DNA of 64,000 bases from Nonomuraea pusilla. Lineage in GTDB: Bacteria; Actinomycetota; Actinomycetes; Streptosporangiales; Streptosporangiaceae. A model generated the notes under the pieces. That model ran no database searches. It was not told the origin of the DNA and saw nothing but the letters and a program-made list of their open reading frames with translations. The position numbers and the translations under genes were made by a program. Positions 43,624 to 52,860 of this stretch are shown here, piece after piece. Position 1 is the stretch's first letter. Every line of letters starts with the position of its first letter. The stretch spans positions 62,001 to 126,000 of the forward strand of contig NZ_FOBF01000012.1 in the NCBI RefSeq assembly GCF_900109355.1, read 5' to 3'.

Positions 43624-44910
43624 GTGTCAGCGGCATCCAGCGAGTGGTTCGCGGCAGCGCGGTTCGGCATGTTCGTCCACTTCGGCCTCTACAGTCTCGC
43701 CGCCAGGCACGAATGGGTGCGCAGCCGCGAGACCATGTCCGACGAGCAGTACGACCGCTACCTGGAGCAGTTCGACCCCGACCTGTTCGACGCGGGGCGG
43801 CTGGCCAGGGCCGCCCGCGAGGCCGGCATGCGCTACGCCGTCCTGACCGCCAAGCACCACGACGGGTTCTGCCTCTTCGACTCGAAGCTGACCGGCTACA
43901 CCTCCGCCCGCGCGACCGGCAGGGACCTCGTGGCGGAGTTCGCCGAGGCCATGCGCGCCGAGGGCCTGCGCGTCGGCCTGTACTACTCGCTGCTCGACTG
44001 GCGCCACCCCGACTTCACCGTCGACCGCTTCCACCCGCTGCGCGACAGCGCGCCCCCCGACGTGAACGCCACCAGGGACATGGCCCGCTACCGCGCCTAC
44101 ATGCGGGGCCAGGTGCGCGAGCTGCTCACCGGGTACGGCCCGATCGACCTGCTCTTCTTCGACTTCACCTACCCGCCCGCCCCCGACGGGCGCCCGGGGA
44201 AGGGGCCGGAGGAGTGGGGCGCGGACGAGCTCATGAGGACCGTCCGCGAGCTGCGGCCGGGCATCCTCGTCAACGACCGCCTCGGCATCCCGGGCGACTA
44301 CGTGACACCCGAGCAGTACCAGCCCGACCAGCCGCTCACCCGCGACGGCGCCGAGGTCATGTGGGAGGCGTGCCACACGCTCAACGGCTCGTGGGGCTAC
44401 GACCGCGACAACCACGACTACAAGGACCCCGCGCTGCTCGTGCGGATGCTCGTCCAGTCGGTCGCCTGCGGCGGCAACCTGCTGCTCAACGTCGGCCCCA
44501 CCGGGCGCGGCGCGCTCGACCCCCGCGCCCGCGGCACCCTGAGCGCCATCGCCGCCTGGATGGAGCTGCACGAGCGCGCCGTCCACGGCGCCGGGCCGAG
44601 CCGGTTCCAGCCGCCGCCCAACGCCCTCTACACCCAGCGCGGCCGGCGCCTCTACCTCCACCTGCTCGCCTGGCCGCTCAAGCACGTCCACCTGCCCGGC
44701 CTCGCCGGTCGCGTCCGGTACGCGCAACTCCTCCACGACGGGTCGGAGGTACGCGTCCAGCAGCTCGACGGCGGCCTGCACGAGCACAACAACCTCGCGC
44801 CTCCCGGCCGGCCCGCGGGCACGCTCACGCTGACCCTTCCCGTGTCGGCGCCCGACGTGCTGCTTCCCGTCATCGAGCTGGTGTTGGAGGAAGAGGAGGA
44901 GCACCGGTGA
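43624..44910 (+). CDS. GH29 alpha-L-fucosidase (cytoplasmic)
   Basis: A 428-residue glycosidase of family GH29. It begins right at the catalytic barrel with WFAAARFGMFVHFGLYSL and has TAKHHDGFCLFDSKLT near residue 78 and GPIDLLFFDFTYP, where Asp180 is the probable nucleophile. MWEACHTLNGSWGY and GGNLLLNVGPTGRG follow as in other GH29 enzymes. No signal peptide, so it acts on imported oligosaccharides. GTG start at 43624 behind GGGAGGAG. Its stop overlaps the next gene. Confidence 0.9.
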   Translation: MSAASSEWFAAARFGMFVHFGLYSLAARHEWVRSRETMSDEQYDRYLEQFDPDLFDAGRLARAAREAGMRYAVLTAKHHDGFCLFDSKLTGYTSARATGRDLVAEFAEAMRAEGLRVGLYYSLLDWRHPDFTVDRFHPLRDSAPPDVNATRDMARYRAYMRGQVRELLTGYGPIDLLFFDFTYPPAPDGRPGKGPEEWGADELMRTVRELRPGILVNDRLGIPGDYVTPEQYQPDQPLTRDGAEVMWEACHTLNGSWGYDRDNHDYKDPALLVRMLVQSVACGGNLLLNVGPTGRGALDPRARGTLSAIAAWMELHERAVHGAGPSRFQPPPNALYTQRGRRLYLHLLAWPLKHVHLPGLAGRVRYAQLLHDGSEVRVQQLDGGLHEHNNLAPPGRPAGTLTLTLPVSAPDVLLPVIELVLEEEEEHR

Positions 44911-46919
44911 CCGGGCCCGCCCCCGCCCCGCACTCCACCCCCGCGTCGGGGGACACGGGTGCGTCCCTGCGGGTCAGGCTGGGGCCCGTGCTGGAGCGGC
45001 GTGGGGCGCTCGCCCGCCTGCTCGCCGACCCCGCCGCCGGGATCGGCGTCCCCGACGTGACCGGCCGGTCCGTGTGGGACGCGGTGCCCGCGGCCGAGCG
45101 GGACGCCGTCCTGTCCGCCGCCGCGGACGAGCTGACCCGTCCCGCCCCGCAACCGCTCGCCTCCGACTGGGCGCGCGCCTTCCGCGACGGCGCGCGCACC
45201 GTCCACGAGGACAAGGTGCGGCGGCTGCGCGAGCGGGTGAACGTCCTGGCGCTCGCCGCCGTGCTCACCGGCGAGACGGCCCCCGCGACCGCCCCGCCCG
45301 GCGCCTGCCCCCACCTCGACGCCGCCGTGGACGGGCTGACGCTGCTCGCCGAGTCGAGCACCTGGTGCTGGGCCCCGCACGACCGCGGGGCGGCGGCCAG
45401 GGGCGAGGTCGTGCCCGACCCCCGCGAGCCCTTCCTCGACCTGGGCGCCGCCGAGGTCGCGTCGCTGTTCGCGTGGGCCTGCCACGCCCTGGGGCCGCAC
45501 CTCGACGTCCGGGCGCCCGGCCTGCGCCGCCGCCTGGAGCGCGAGGTGGACGCCCGCGTGCTCACCCCGTTCGAGCGGGTGCGCGACTGGCAATGGATCG
45601 GCCTGACCGGCGACGCCAACAACTGGAACCCGTGGATCCACGGCGCGGTCCTCGCGGCGGCGCTCCTGCTCCGCCACGACCGGCGGCGGCGTGCCCGCCT
45701 GGTCCGGCTGGTGATCGAGGGCCTCGACCGCTACCTCGCCTGCCTGCCCGACGACGGCGGCATCGACGAGGGCATCGCCTACTGGTGGCAGGGCGCCTGC
45801 AAGCTCCTGGAGGCGCTGGACCTGCTGGCCGGCGCGGGCGGCCCGGCCCTCGACGCCAGGGACCTGCCCGTGCTGCCCGCCGTGCTCGCCTACCCGCAGC
45901 GGGTGCACCTCGGCGGCGACTGGTACGTCAACACCGGCGACGCCCCCGCCCGGCTGCCCGGCGAGCGGCCCTGGCAGGTGCCGTTCCGTTGGGGACGGCT
46001 CCTCGGGCGGCCGGCCACGGCGGCGTACGCGGTGGCAGGAGCCCGCGCGGCGGGCGGGGCCGCGCATCCCGGGGCCGGGCTGGGGTCCGCGCTGGCGGCC
46101 CTGGCGGACCGGCGGTGGTGCCACGAGGTCGCGTCCCCTCCGGAGCCGGAGGAGCAGGGCCCCTGGCTGGCCCGCGAGACCTGGCTGCCGCGCATCCAGC
46201 TCCTGGTGGCGCGCGAGCGGGCGGGGAGCCCGCGCGGGCTGGCCGTCGCCGTCAAGGCGGGGCACAACGGCGAGCACCACAACCACCTGGACGTGGGCTC
46301 CTACTGGGTGGCGCTGGACGGCAGGCCGATCGTCGTGGACGTCGGCCAGCCCACGTACACGACGGCGACCTTCGGCCCCCGCCGCTACGACGAGTGGCCC
46401 TTCCAGAGCGCCTGGCACAACGTGCCGGAGCCGGGGGCCGGGCAGCGGCCCGGCGCGGGCCACGCGGCGCGGGACGTCGCCGTGGAGCTGGGCGAGCGCG
46501 TGGCGGGCCTGCGCGCCGACCTCGCCGGCGCCTACCCGCGCGGGCTGCTGGAGCGCTGGGAACGGTCCGTCCGCCTGGTGCGCGACGGCGCGGAGCCCCG
46601 CGTCGTCGTGGAGGACGAGTGGGACGGGCGCCCGGAGTCCGTGGCGCTGCGCCACGTGCTCTCCGGCGACGTCGCGTACGGCGACGGCTGGGCGGTCGTC
46701 ACCGTGGACGGCGGGCGGCGGCTGGCGGCGCGCTGGGAGCCGGGGGCCGCCGTGGCGGCCGTGGACCACAGGGAGCTGGACGACGCCCGGCTGCGGCGGA
46801 GCTGGGGCGGGCGGCTGACCCGTCTGACGCTCACGCTCACAGCCCGGACGGTGGCCGGCGGCCGGTTCGCCGTCACCTGGTCGGAGAGCCGCGACGGTTA
46901 CTCACCGGATGACTCTTGA
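44907..46919 (+). CDS. Heparinase II/III-like polysaccharide lyase family protein
   Basis: A 670-residue protein. The N-terminal half is an alpha/alpha toroid (GLTGDANNWNPWIHGAVLAAALLL, DDGGIDEGIAYWWQGACKLLEAL). The C-terminal half is the heparinase II/III beta-sheet domain with the signature AGHNGEHHNHLDVGSYWVALDG and VDVGQPTYTTATFGPRRY. Related lyases cleave uronate-containing polysaccharides; the pair of His in GEHHNHLD and the Tyr in the toroid are the likely catalytic groups. No signal peptide. GTG start at 44907 overlaps the fucosidase stop and follows GGAGGAG. Confidence 0.85.
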   Translation: MTGPAPAPHSTPASGDTGASLRVRLGPVLERRGALARLLADPAAGIGVPDVTGRSVWDAVPAAERDAVLSAAADELTRPAPQPLASDWARAFRDGARTVHEDKVRRLRERVNVLALAAVLTGETAPATAPPGACPHLDAAVDGLTLLAESSTWCWAPHDRGAAARGEVVPDPREPFLDLGAAEVASLFAWACHALGPHLDVRAPGLRRRLEREVDARVLTPFERVRDWQWIGLTGDANNWNPWIHGAVLAAALLLRHDRRRRARLVRLVIEGLDRYLACLPDDGGIDEGIAYWWQGACKLLEALDLLAGAGGPALDARDLPVLPAVLAYPQRVHLGGDWYVNTGDAPARLPGERPWQVPFRWGRLLGRPATAAYAVAGARAAGGAAHPGAGLGSALAALADRRWCHEVASPPEPEEQGPWLARETWLPRIQLLVARERAGSPRGLAVAVKAGHNGEHHNHLDVGSYWVALDGRPIVVDVGQPTYTTATFGPRRYDEWPFQSAWHNVPEPGAGQRPGAGHAARDVAVELGERVAGLRADLAGAYPRGLLERWERSVRLVRDGAEPRVVVEDEWDGRPESVALRHVLSGDVAYGDGWAVVTVDGGRRLAARWEPGAAVAAVDHRELDDARLRRSWGGRLTRLTLTLTARTVAGGRFAVTWSESRDGYSPDDS

Positions 46920-46939
46920 TCCTGTGAGTCGTGCCACAT

Positions 46940-46958
46940 AAAATCACCTATCGATAGA
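46940..46958. promoter_or_regulatory. Locus operator E, weaker (upstream of sugar ABC importer)
   Basis: The CCTATCGAT core of the other sites is present with the same spacing (46947-46955) inside the perfect palindrome CTATCGATAG (46948-46957). The left arm is AAAATCA instead of ATCATCG, so the match is weaker. Confidence 0.5.
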
Positions 46959-47288
46959 CGATGAACGCCAGGGATGGTGGTCGATGCGGACCGGCAGCCG
47001 TTCGGCGTACCTCCCTGTCAGAGCGTCAGACGGCGACCCGCCATCATGGTCGCCGGTGAACCCGCGGACCGGCGTCCGGCCCGCACCGGGACACCGCCGG
47101 ACCCGCGCGTCCGGCCCGGCACCCGCCCCCGCCCACGAGGCGCACCGGGGGGCGGGCGCCGTGACAGGAGCCCGAGGGCGGCCGGCCCGCACGCGGGCGG
47201 CTCCGAGCGCGACAGCCCATGCCCGACGACTTCGCGATCACTCACACGTACCGATCACTCACGACAATTCACTGGAGCGTGCAGCACA
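46959..47288. other. Long leader before sugar-binding protein gene, no gene recognised
   Basis: These 330 bases are open in one frame with the downstream gene, but the predicted residues are Pro/Arg-rich and precede a clear signal peptide, so I treat them as untranslated. Near its end CGATCACTCAC occurs twice, at 47235 and 47252 (17-nt period), about 30-50 nt before the ATG; it could bind a second regulator. Confidence 0.4.
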
Positions 47289-48536
47289 ATGGGAACACTC
47301 TGGCGCCGGGCCTGCACTGCCGCCCTCGCGGCGACGACGTTAGTGGCGACGGCCACCGCCTGCGGCGGCGGCTCGGAGGAGTCCTCCGGTAGCACGACCC
47401 TGCGGATGATCGTCAACATCACGCCGAACCTGACGGAGCAGTACTGGAAGGGCCTGTTCGCCAAGTACGAGCAGAGCCACCCCGGCGTGAAGGTCAACCT
47501 GGAGCTGACCGGCACGATCTCCGCGACCGCGAAGCTCACCCAGGACCTCGCCGCGGGCGACCCGCCGGACGTCGCGCAGCAGATCACGCCGACGAAGGAC
47601 AACGCCACCCTGTTCGCCGACCTCACCGGCGAGGCGTGGACGGCCGAGACCCCCCTCGCCGACCAGTACGCCATCGACGGCAAGCGCTACCTCGTCGGCG
47701 TCGGCTCGCAGATCCAGTCGCTCGTCTTCTACAACAAGGCCGCCTTCGCCAAGGCGGGCCTCGACGCGACCGGCATCAAGACGCTCGACCAGTTCCAGGA
47801 CGCCATGGCCAAGCTCAAGGCCGCCGGCTACACGCCGCTGCAGACCGCGGGGCAGTGGGTGCCGGGCGCGCAGTTCTCGTTGCTCGCCGACTCCGGCGTC
47901 ATGACCGAGGACCCCGACTGGATCCTCAAGCGCAAGGACAACCAGGTCACCTTCGCCGGCAGCGGATACGTCAAGTACTTCGAGCGCTACAAGGGCTGGA
48001 TCGACCAGGGCTACCTCGACAAGAGCTCCCTCGGCGTCACCTACGCCGACGGGCAGACGGCGTTCCTCGACGGCAAGTCCGCGATGTACATCATGGGGTC
48101 GTTCTTCGTGCCCGCCGCCGACGCCGCCAAGAAGAGCGACGAGATCGGCGTGTTCACCATGCCGAGCGACGGCGCCCACCCGACCGGCCAGGTCGGCAAC
48201 ATCGCCAACTCGTACGTCGTCGTCAACCAGTCCAAGCACAAGGCCGCCGCGATCGACCTGGTGAAGTGGCTCGTCACCGACCCCGCCGCCATCGAGAGCC
48301 AGCTCGCCGCCGACGGCAACCTGCGCAAGGGCTTCACCTACAAGATGTCCAGCCTCGGCACCGAGGTGCAGAAGATCCTGGACGCCGCGCCGTCCCTCAT
48401 CGTCAGGTCGGGCCCGCGCCAGCCCATCGACGGCTACTCGGGTGAGCTGAACACGCAGGTCCAGTCCCTGTTCACCGGCGCCACGGCCGCGAAGGTCGCC
48501 GAGAGTCTGGACAAGTGGTGGAACTCGCAGAGATGA
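47289..48536 (+). CDS. CUT1-type sugar-binding lipoprotein
   Basis: A 415-residue family-1 solute-binding protein. The signal peptide (MGTLWRRACTAALAATTLVATATAC) ends at a lipobox-type Cys25 followed by GGGSEESSG. The body has the usual SBP_bac_1 layout (YEQSHPGVKVNLELTG, VGVGSQIQSLVFYNKAAFAKAGLD, GQTAFLDGKSAMYIMGSFFV). ATG at 47289. It should capture the oligosaccharide released outside and deliver it to the two permeases. No ATPase is encoded in the locus, so a shared MsiK-type ATPase is likely (family knowledge). Confidence 0.9.
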   Translation: MGTLWRRACTAALAATTLVATATACGGGSEESSGSTTLRMIVNITPNLTEQYWKGLFAKYEQSHPGVKVNLELTGTISATAKLTQDLAAGDPPDVAQQITPTKDNATLFADLTGEAWTAETPLADQYAIDGKRYLVGVGSQIQSLVFYNKAAFAKAGLDATGIKTLDQFQDAMAKLKAAGYTPLQTAGQWVPGAQFSLLADSGVMTEDPDWILKRKDNQVTFAGSGYVKYFERYKGWIDQGYLDKSSLGVTYADGQTAFLDGKSAMYIMGSFFVPAADAAKKSDEIGVFTMPSDGAHPTGQVGNIANSYVVVNQSKHKAAAIDLVKWLVTDPAAIESQLAADGNLRKGFTYKMSSLGTEVQKILDAAPSLIVRSGPRQPIDGYSGELNTQVQSLFTGATAAKVAESLDKWWNSQR

Positions 48537-49477
48537 CCCAGCGGACCCGGCCGGCTCCCCAGCCGGCCGGACCCCGGCGCGGCGAGGCCCGCGCCCGGCG
48601 GCTGGCCAGGTACCGGGAGGGCGCGGTCACGTTCGCGCTCGTCGCGCCGTCCGTGGCGCTCTACACCGTCATGACCGTCGTGCCGGTGGGCGTCGCGATC
48701 TACATCAGCCTCACCGACTGGAACGGCTTCTCCGAGGCCATGTTCGTCGGGCTCGACAACTACTGGCACCTGTTCGACGACCCGAACTCGACCAGCGCCT
48801 GGTACGTGACCGCCATCGTCGCCGTCACCGGCACCGTCCTCATGATCGGCGGCGGTCTGGCGTACGCGCTGCTGCTCAAGGAGCGCTCGCGGACGAACTC
48901 GTTCTTCCGCACCCTCGCGTACTACCCGCACGTCATCAGCGCGCTGATCCTCGGCTACCTGTGGGCGGCCATCCTCGGCACGAACGGCGCCATCAACAGC
49001 ACGCTCAAGCAGTTCGGCATCGGCCCCGTCGGCTTCCTGTTCGAGGAGAACCTCGCCCTGATCACGCTGATCGGGGTGATCGTGTGGGCCGGCTTCGGGT
49101 TCAACGTGGTGCTGTTCGTCGCGGCGCTGCAGACGGTCCCGGCCGAACTCCTCGAAGCCGCCGCGATCGACGGCGCCACCAAGCGCCAGATCAACCTGCG
49201 CGTGGTGATCCCCATGATCGCCCCGGTGGTGACCGTCGCGACCGTGCTCAACCTCATCGGGCTGATCAGGACGTACGACCTGGTCGTCAGCCTCACCGGC
49301 GGAGGGCCGGCGGGCGCCACCCAGACGTACTCGTTCGTCATCCTCGCCCGGTCCTTCGAGGGGACGAAGGTCGGCTACGCGACCGCGCAGGCCGTGTTCC
49401 TCATGGTCGTGTCCGCCGTCCTCGCCCTCCTGGTCACCGCGATGCGCAACCGGCAAGACCGGGCCGCGACGAGTTAG
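48533..49477 (+). CDS. CUT1 sugar ABC transporter permease (MalF-like)
   Basis: A 314-residue permease with six membrane segments (first at about residues 36-58, FALVAPSVALYTVMTVVPVGVAIYISLTDWNGF) and the EAA loop LLEAAAIDGATKRQINLRVVIPMIAP. ATG at 48533 overlaps the binding-protein stop. Partner of the 49487 permease. Confidence 0.92.
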   Translation: MTQRTRPAPQPAGPRRGEARARRLARYREGAVTFALVAPSVALYTVMTVVPVGVAIYISLTDWNGFSEAMFVGLDNYWHLFDDPNSTSAWYVTAIVAVTGTVLMIGGGLAYALLLKERSRTNSFFRTLAYYPHVISALILGYLWAAILGTNGAINSTLKQFGIGPVGFLFEENLALITLIGVIVWAGFGFNVVLFVAALQTVPAELLEAAAIDGATKRQINLRVVIPMIAPVVTVATVLNLIGLIRTYDLVVSLTGGGPAGATQTYSFVILARSFEGTKVGYATAQAVFLMVVSAVLALLVTAMRNRQDRAATS

Positions 49478-49486
49478 GAGCCGGTG

Positions 49487-50371
49487 ATGGTCGTACACGC
49501 GGAAACCGAACGCGGGCGCACGGCGGCGCGCGAGCCGCGCCGCCCCCGGCGGCCGGTGGTGCGCCCGGTCATGCTGGCCCTGCTCTTCCTGGCCATGACC
49601 GTGCCCATCTACCTGCTGGTGGTCAACAGCTTCAAGACGCAGGAGGACATCCTCGGCAGCCCGTTCTCGCTGCCCCTGGGCAATCTGACGCTCGAGTACC
49701 TCGGCAACGCCGTCAGCAGCCCCCAGTACAACGTGATCGGCGGCTACGGGTTCACCCTGTTCCTCGTCGTCGTCGTGGACATCCTGTGCATCGTCATGGC
49801 GGGACCCGCCGCCTACGCGATCGCGCGCAGCCTCAAGCGGCGCACCCAGCTGCTGCTGCTGTACTTCCTCGCCGGCACGTTCATCCCGGGCGCGGCCCTG
49901 ATCATCCCGGTGATCTACGTGCTGCGCTCCGTCGGCCTGGCCAACACCGTGACCGGCCTGGTGGCGCACGACGTCGCCTCGACGCTCCCGGTGAGCATCT
50001 TCCTGTTCGTCGGGTTCATCAGGACGATCCCGCCGGCGATCGACCAGGCGGCGATGATCGACGGCGCCGGGAGGCTGCGTACCTTCTGGACGATCATCTT
50101 CCCGCTGATGCGGCCCGCCGTCGTGACCGTGCTGATCCTCAACTCCATCGGCATCTGGAACGACTTCGTCAGCCCGCAGATCCTGCTCAGCCCCGGCTCG
50201 GGGCGGTACACGGTGACGACGGCGATCTACGCGGGGATCAGCCAGTACTCCACGGACCTGACGAAGGTCTTCCCGAACCTGCTGCTCGCCGTGGCGCCGG
50301 TGATCATCTTCTTCGTCTACATGCAGCGCCACATCATCAGCGGCCTGACGGTCGGCGCGGTCAAGGGCTGA
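49487..50371 (+). CDS. CUT1 sugar ABC transporter permease (MalG-like)
   Basis: A 294-residue permease with six membrane segments and the EAA loop DQAAMIDGAGRLRTFWTIIFPLMRP. The ATG at 49487 is preferred because TAGGAG lies 6 nt upstream; GTG at 49484 is too close. It follows the first permease by 9 nt. The locus lacks an ATP-binding subunit. Confidence 0.92.
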   Translation: MVVHAETERGRTAAREPRRPRRPVVRPVMLALLFLAMTVPIYLLVVNSFKTQEDILGSPFSLPLGNLTLEYLGNAVSSPQYNVIGGYGFTLFLVVVVDILCIVMAGPAAYAIARSLKRRTQLLLLYFLAGTFIPGAALIIPVIYVLRSVGLANTVTGLVAHDVASTLPVSIFLFVGFIRTIPPAIDQAAMIDGAGRLRTFWTIIFPLMRPAVVTVLILNSIGIWNDFVSPQILLSPGSGRYTVTTAIYAGISQYSTDLTKVFPNLLLAVAPVIIFFVYMQRHIISGLTVGAVKG

Positions 50372-50471
50372 ACCGCCCCCACGCCACGGCGCCGCCCCCA
50401 GGTGGCCGCGCCGTCAGGCCGTCATGCCTTCAGCCACACATCCGTCATGGACGGAAGAGGGAGGAAATGAA

Positions 50472-52448
50472 GTGTTAGGTAACTGGCGGCCGGTCGCGGC
50501 CGTGCTGATCGCGTCGGTGTGCGGCGTCGCCGCGGCCGTCCCCCCGGCCGCCGCCGACACCGCCGACGGGGCCGACGGCGGCGCCACCTACTACGTCGCG
50601 CCCTGGGGCAGGGAGTCGTCCAACGGGCGCTCCACCGTGGCGCCGTACCGCCACATCCAGCAGTGCGCCGACGTCATGGTGCCCGGCGACACCTGCCTCA
50701 TCATGGGAGGCACCTACGAGGAAACCGTCGTGCCCGCCCGCTCGGGCACCGAGGGCAAACCCATCACCTACCGGGCCTTCCCCGGCGCGAAAGTGACGCT
50801 GAGCGGTACGACCCGGCTGCGCGGCTGGGCCCGCCTCACCGGCGACGACGTGCAGCGCATCGCCCAGACCGACCCGTACGCGCTCGACTCGCCCTTCAGC
50901 CAGGCCGTCGAGGCGGGCCACGTCTACAGCACCGCCGCCGACCTCGGAACCGACGTCACCACCGTGCAGACGTTCACCGACAAGAAGATGAACATCGAGG
51001 CCCAGTGGCCGTACCCCGGCCTCGACCTGCTCGACCCGGCGGTGCAGTACGCCGCCGCCGGCAGCGCGGCCGCCACCATCGTCGACCCCGCGCTGACCCG
51101 CCCCGCCGGGTACTGGAACGGCGCCCGCGCCCAGACGAACTACTGGTTCATCACCGCCACCGGCACCGTGAAGAGCTCCGAGGTCGGCTCCGTCACCCTC
51201 GACGTGGCGCCGCCCTGCAGCCACAAGATCGTGCCCAAGGACACCCGCTACGCGCTCTCCGGCAAGATCGGCGAGCTCGCGCACCCCGGCACCTGGTTCT
51301 ACGACCCCGCCGGCAAGCGCCTCTACCTCTACAGCGAGGACAACCCCAACCTGCACGTCATCGAGGCCAAGACCCGCAAGCTCGCCTTCGACCTGCGCAA
51401 CGTCGGCCACACCACGATCGCCGGGGTCAACCTGTTCGCCTCCACCATCGAGACCGGCGTGGGCAGCAGCCACGTCGTCATCGACGGGATCACCGCCAAG
51501 TACCTCTCCCACTACACCGACATCACCCGCGGCGCCGCCGACTGCGGCTCGACCGTGACCCGCGGCGTCGCCGACACCGGCATCGTCGTCAACGGCACCG
51601 ACAACCAGGTCGTCAACAGCGACCTGTCGCTCAGCGCCGGCAACGGCATCGCGCTGCGCGGACAGCGCAACACCGTCTCCAACAACGTCATCCACGACGT
51701 CAACTACCTCGGCACCTACGCCGCCCCCGTCGCCGTGCAGGGCAACAGCCAGACCATCACGCACAACACCATGTACCGGGTCGGCCGCAGCGGCATCAAC
51801 CTGCAGTGGGACACCGCCATCGGCGGCACCCCCGGCCCCGACCACATCGCGTACAACGACATCTCCGACTACGCGCGCCTGAGCCTCGACACCGCGGCGA
51901 TCTACACCTGCTGCGGCTCCGACATGCTCGGCACCCAGATCCACCACAACGTCCTGCACGACCCCACGCCGAAGAAGGGCGCCACGTCGTTCGGGGTCAC
52001 CGGCGTCTACGCCGACAACGGCCAGAGCAACATCGTCATCGCCAACAACGTCGGCTGGGGCAACCCCGAGGGCACCGTCATGCTGAACGGCCTCGGCGGC
52101 GGCTCCAAGAACAACGGCGTCTACAACAACACCGGCGGCATGACGATGTTCTACGTCAAGGAGCCGGGCAACTCGACCGGCACCAAGGTCTACAACAACA
52201 TCGGCCCCATCCGCGGCATCAAGGACGCCACCAACGGCGGCATGGTGCTGTCCAACAACCTGCCCGACGGCGTCGACCCGCTGTTCGTGGACGCCGCCAA
52301 GCACGACTACCGCCTGTCGGAGCCCTCACCCGCCCGCAACGCGGCGATCCCGCTGCCCGGCGTCAACGACGGCTCGACCGACCCCGTCCCCAGCCTCGGC
52401 GCCTACCAGTACGGCGCCCCGAAGTGGGAAGCCGGCGCCACCCGCTGA
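50472..52448 (+). CDS. Secreted right-handed beta-helix protein (pectate-lyase-like/mannuronan-epimerase-like)
   Basis: A 658-residue protein with a Sec signal peptide (about residues 1-31, ending AAA-D) and the DUF1565-like opening YYVAPWGRESSNGRSTVAPYRHIQQC. A long parallel beta-helix follows, rich in Asn/Val/Ile rungs (TGIVVNGTDNQVVNSDLSLSAGNGIALRG..., NTVSNNVIHDVN). The only clearly exported enzyme-like product of the locus, so it probably makes the first cut in the polymer. GTG start at 50472, GGAGG 7 nt upstream. An ATG-AAG-TGT-TAG mini-frame (50467-50478) overlaps the start. No locus operator in front; likely read from the ABC operon. Confidence 0.8.
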   Translation: MLGNWRPVAAVLIASVCGVAAAVPPAAADTADGADGGATYYVAPWGRESSNGRSTVAPYRHIQQCADVMVPGDTCLIMGGTYEETVVPARSGTEGKPITYRAFPGAKVTLSGTTRLRGWARLTGDDVQRIAQTDPYALDSPFSQAVEAGHVYSTAADLGTDVTTVQTFTDKKMNIEAQWPYPGLDLLDPAVQYAAAGSAAATIVDPALTRPAGYWNGARAQTNYWFITATGTVKSSEVGSVTLDVAPPCSHKIVPKDTRYALSGKIGELAHPGTWFYDPAGKRLYLYSEDNPNLHVIEAKTRKLAFDLRNVGHTTIAGVNLFASTIETGVGSSHVVIDGITAKYLSHYTDITRGAADCGSTVTRGVADTGIVVNGTDNQVVNSDLSLSAGNGIALRGQRNTVSNNVIHDVNYLGTYAAPVAVQGNSQTITHNTMYRVGRSGINLQWDTAIGGTPGPDHIAYNDISDYARLSLDTAAIYTCCGSDMLGTQIHHNVLHDPTPKKGATSFGVTGVYADNGQSNIVIANNVGWGNPEGTVMLNGLGGGSKNNGVYNNTGGMTMFYVKEPGNSTGTKVYNNIGPIRGIKDATNGGMVLSNNLPDGVDPLFVDAAKHDYRLSEPSPARNAAIPLPGVNDGSTDPVPSLGAYQYGAPKWEAGATR

Positions 52449-52860
52449 CCCCCTCAAGACCACCCAACCACAACCACCCCTCCGAAGGACCACCCCTCCG
52501 AGGAACCACCTCTTCGAAGGACCACCTCTTCGTGGGATCGCCCCTTGTGGCGACCACCCTTTGAGGGACGACCCTTGAGGCGACCAGTTCTCTGGCGGAC
52601 CACCCCGCATGGTGGCCACCTCTTCGAGGCGGCCACCACCTGGGGCGGCCACTACCCGGGGAAGCCACTACCGGGGGCGGCCACCATGCGGTGCGGCCAC
52701 CACCCGAGGTGGGCATTACCCGGGGCGGCCACCATGCGGGGCGGGCACTGCCCGGGGAACACACCGACACTTGGGGTGGACACCACCGGACCGGTGCACC
52801 ACCCGGCCGCGCACCGACACCCGGCAATCTGCGCCGCGCCCGAGCCACCCCGGCCCGGGC
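52449..52860. repeat. Degenerate short repeats downstream of the beta-helix gene
   Basis: No gene recognised. The segment is built of loosely repeated units: GACCACC-CTCCGAAG-like 18-20 bp units just after the stop codon, then CGGCCACCA-CCGGGG-like units of about 20 bp up to about 52760. The repeats keep long frames open on both strands, which explains the misleading ORFs here. Confidence 0.6.

Noticed and set aside
43569..44906. Upstream extension of the heparinase-like frame
   Set aside because: It is the out-of-frame reading of the GH29 gene (Arg/Pro-rich). The real start is GTG 44907 behind a good ribosome site.
46974..47288. N-terminal extension of the sugar-binding protein
   Set aside because: It would place 105 Pro/Arg-rich residues before a clear lipoprotein signal peptide.
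50467..50478. Three-codon mini-ORF ATG-AAG-TGT-TAG overlapping the beta-helix gene start
   Set aside because: Too short to support; the GTG at 50472 has better spacing from GGAGG. Mentioned only as a possible frameshift or start ambiguity.
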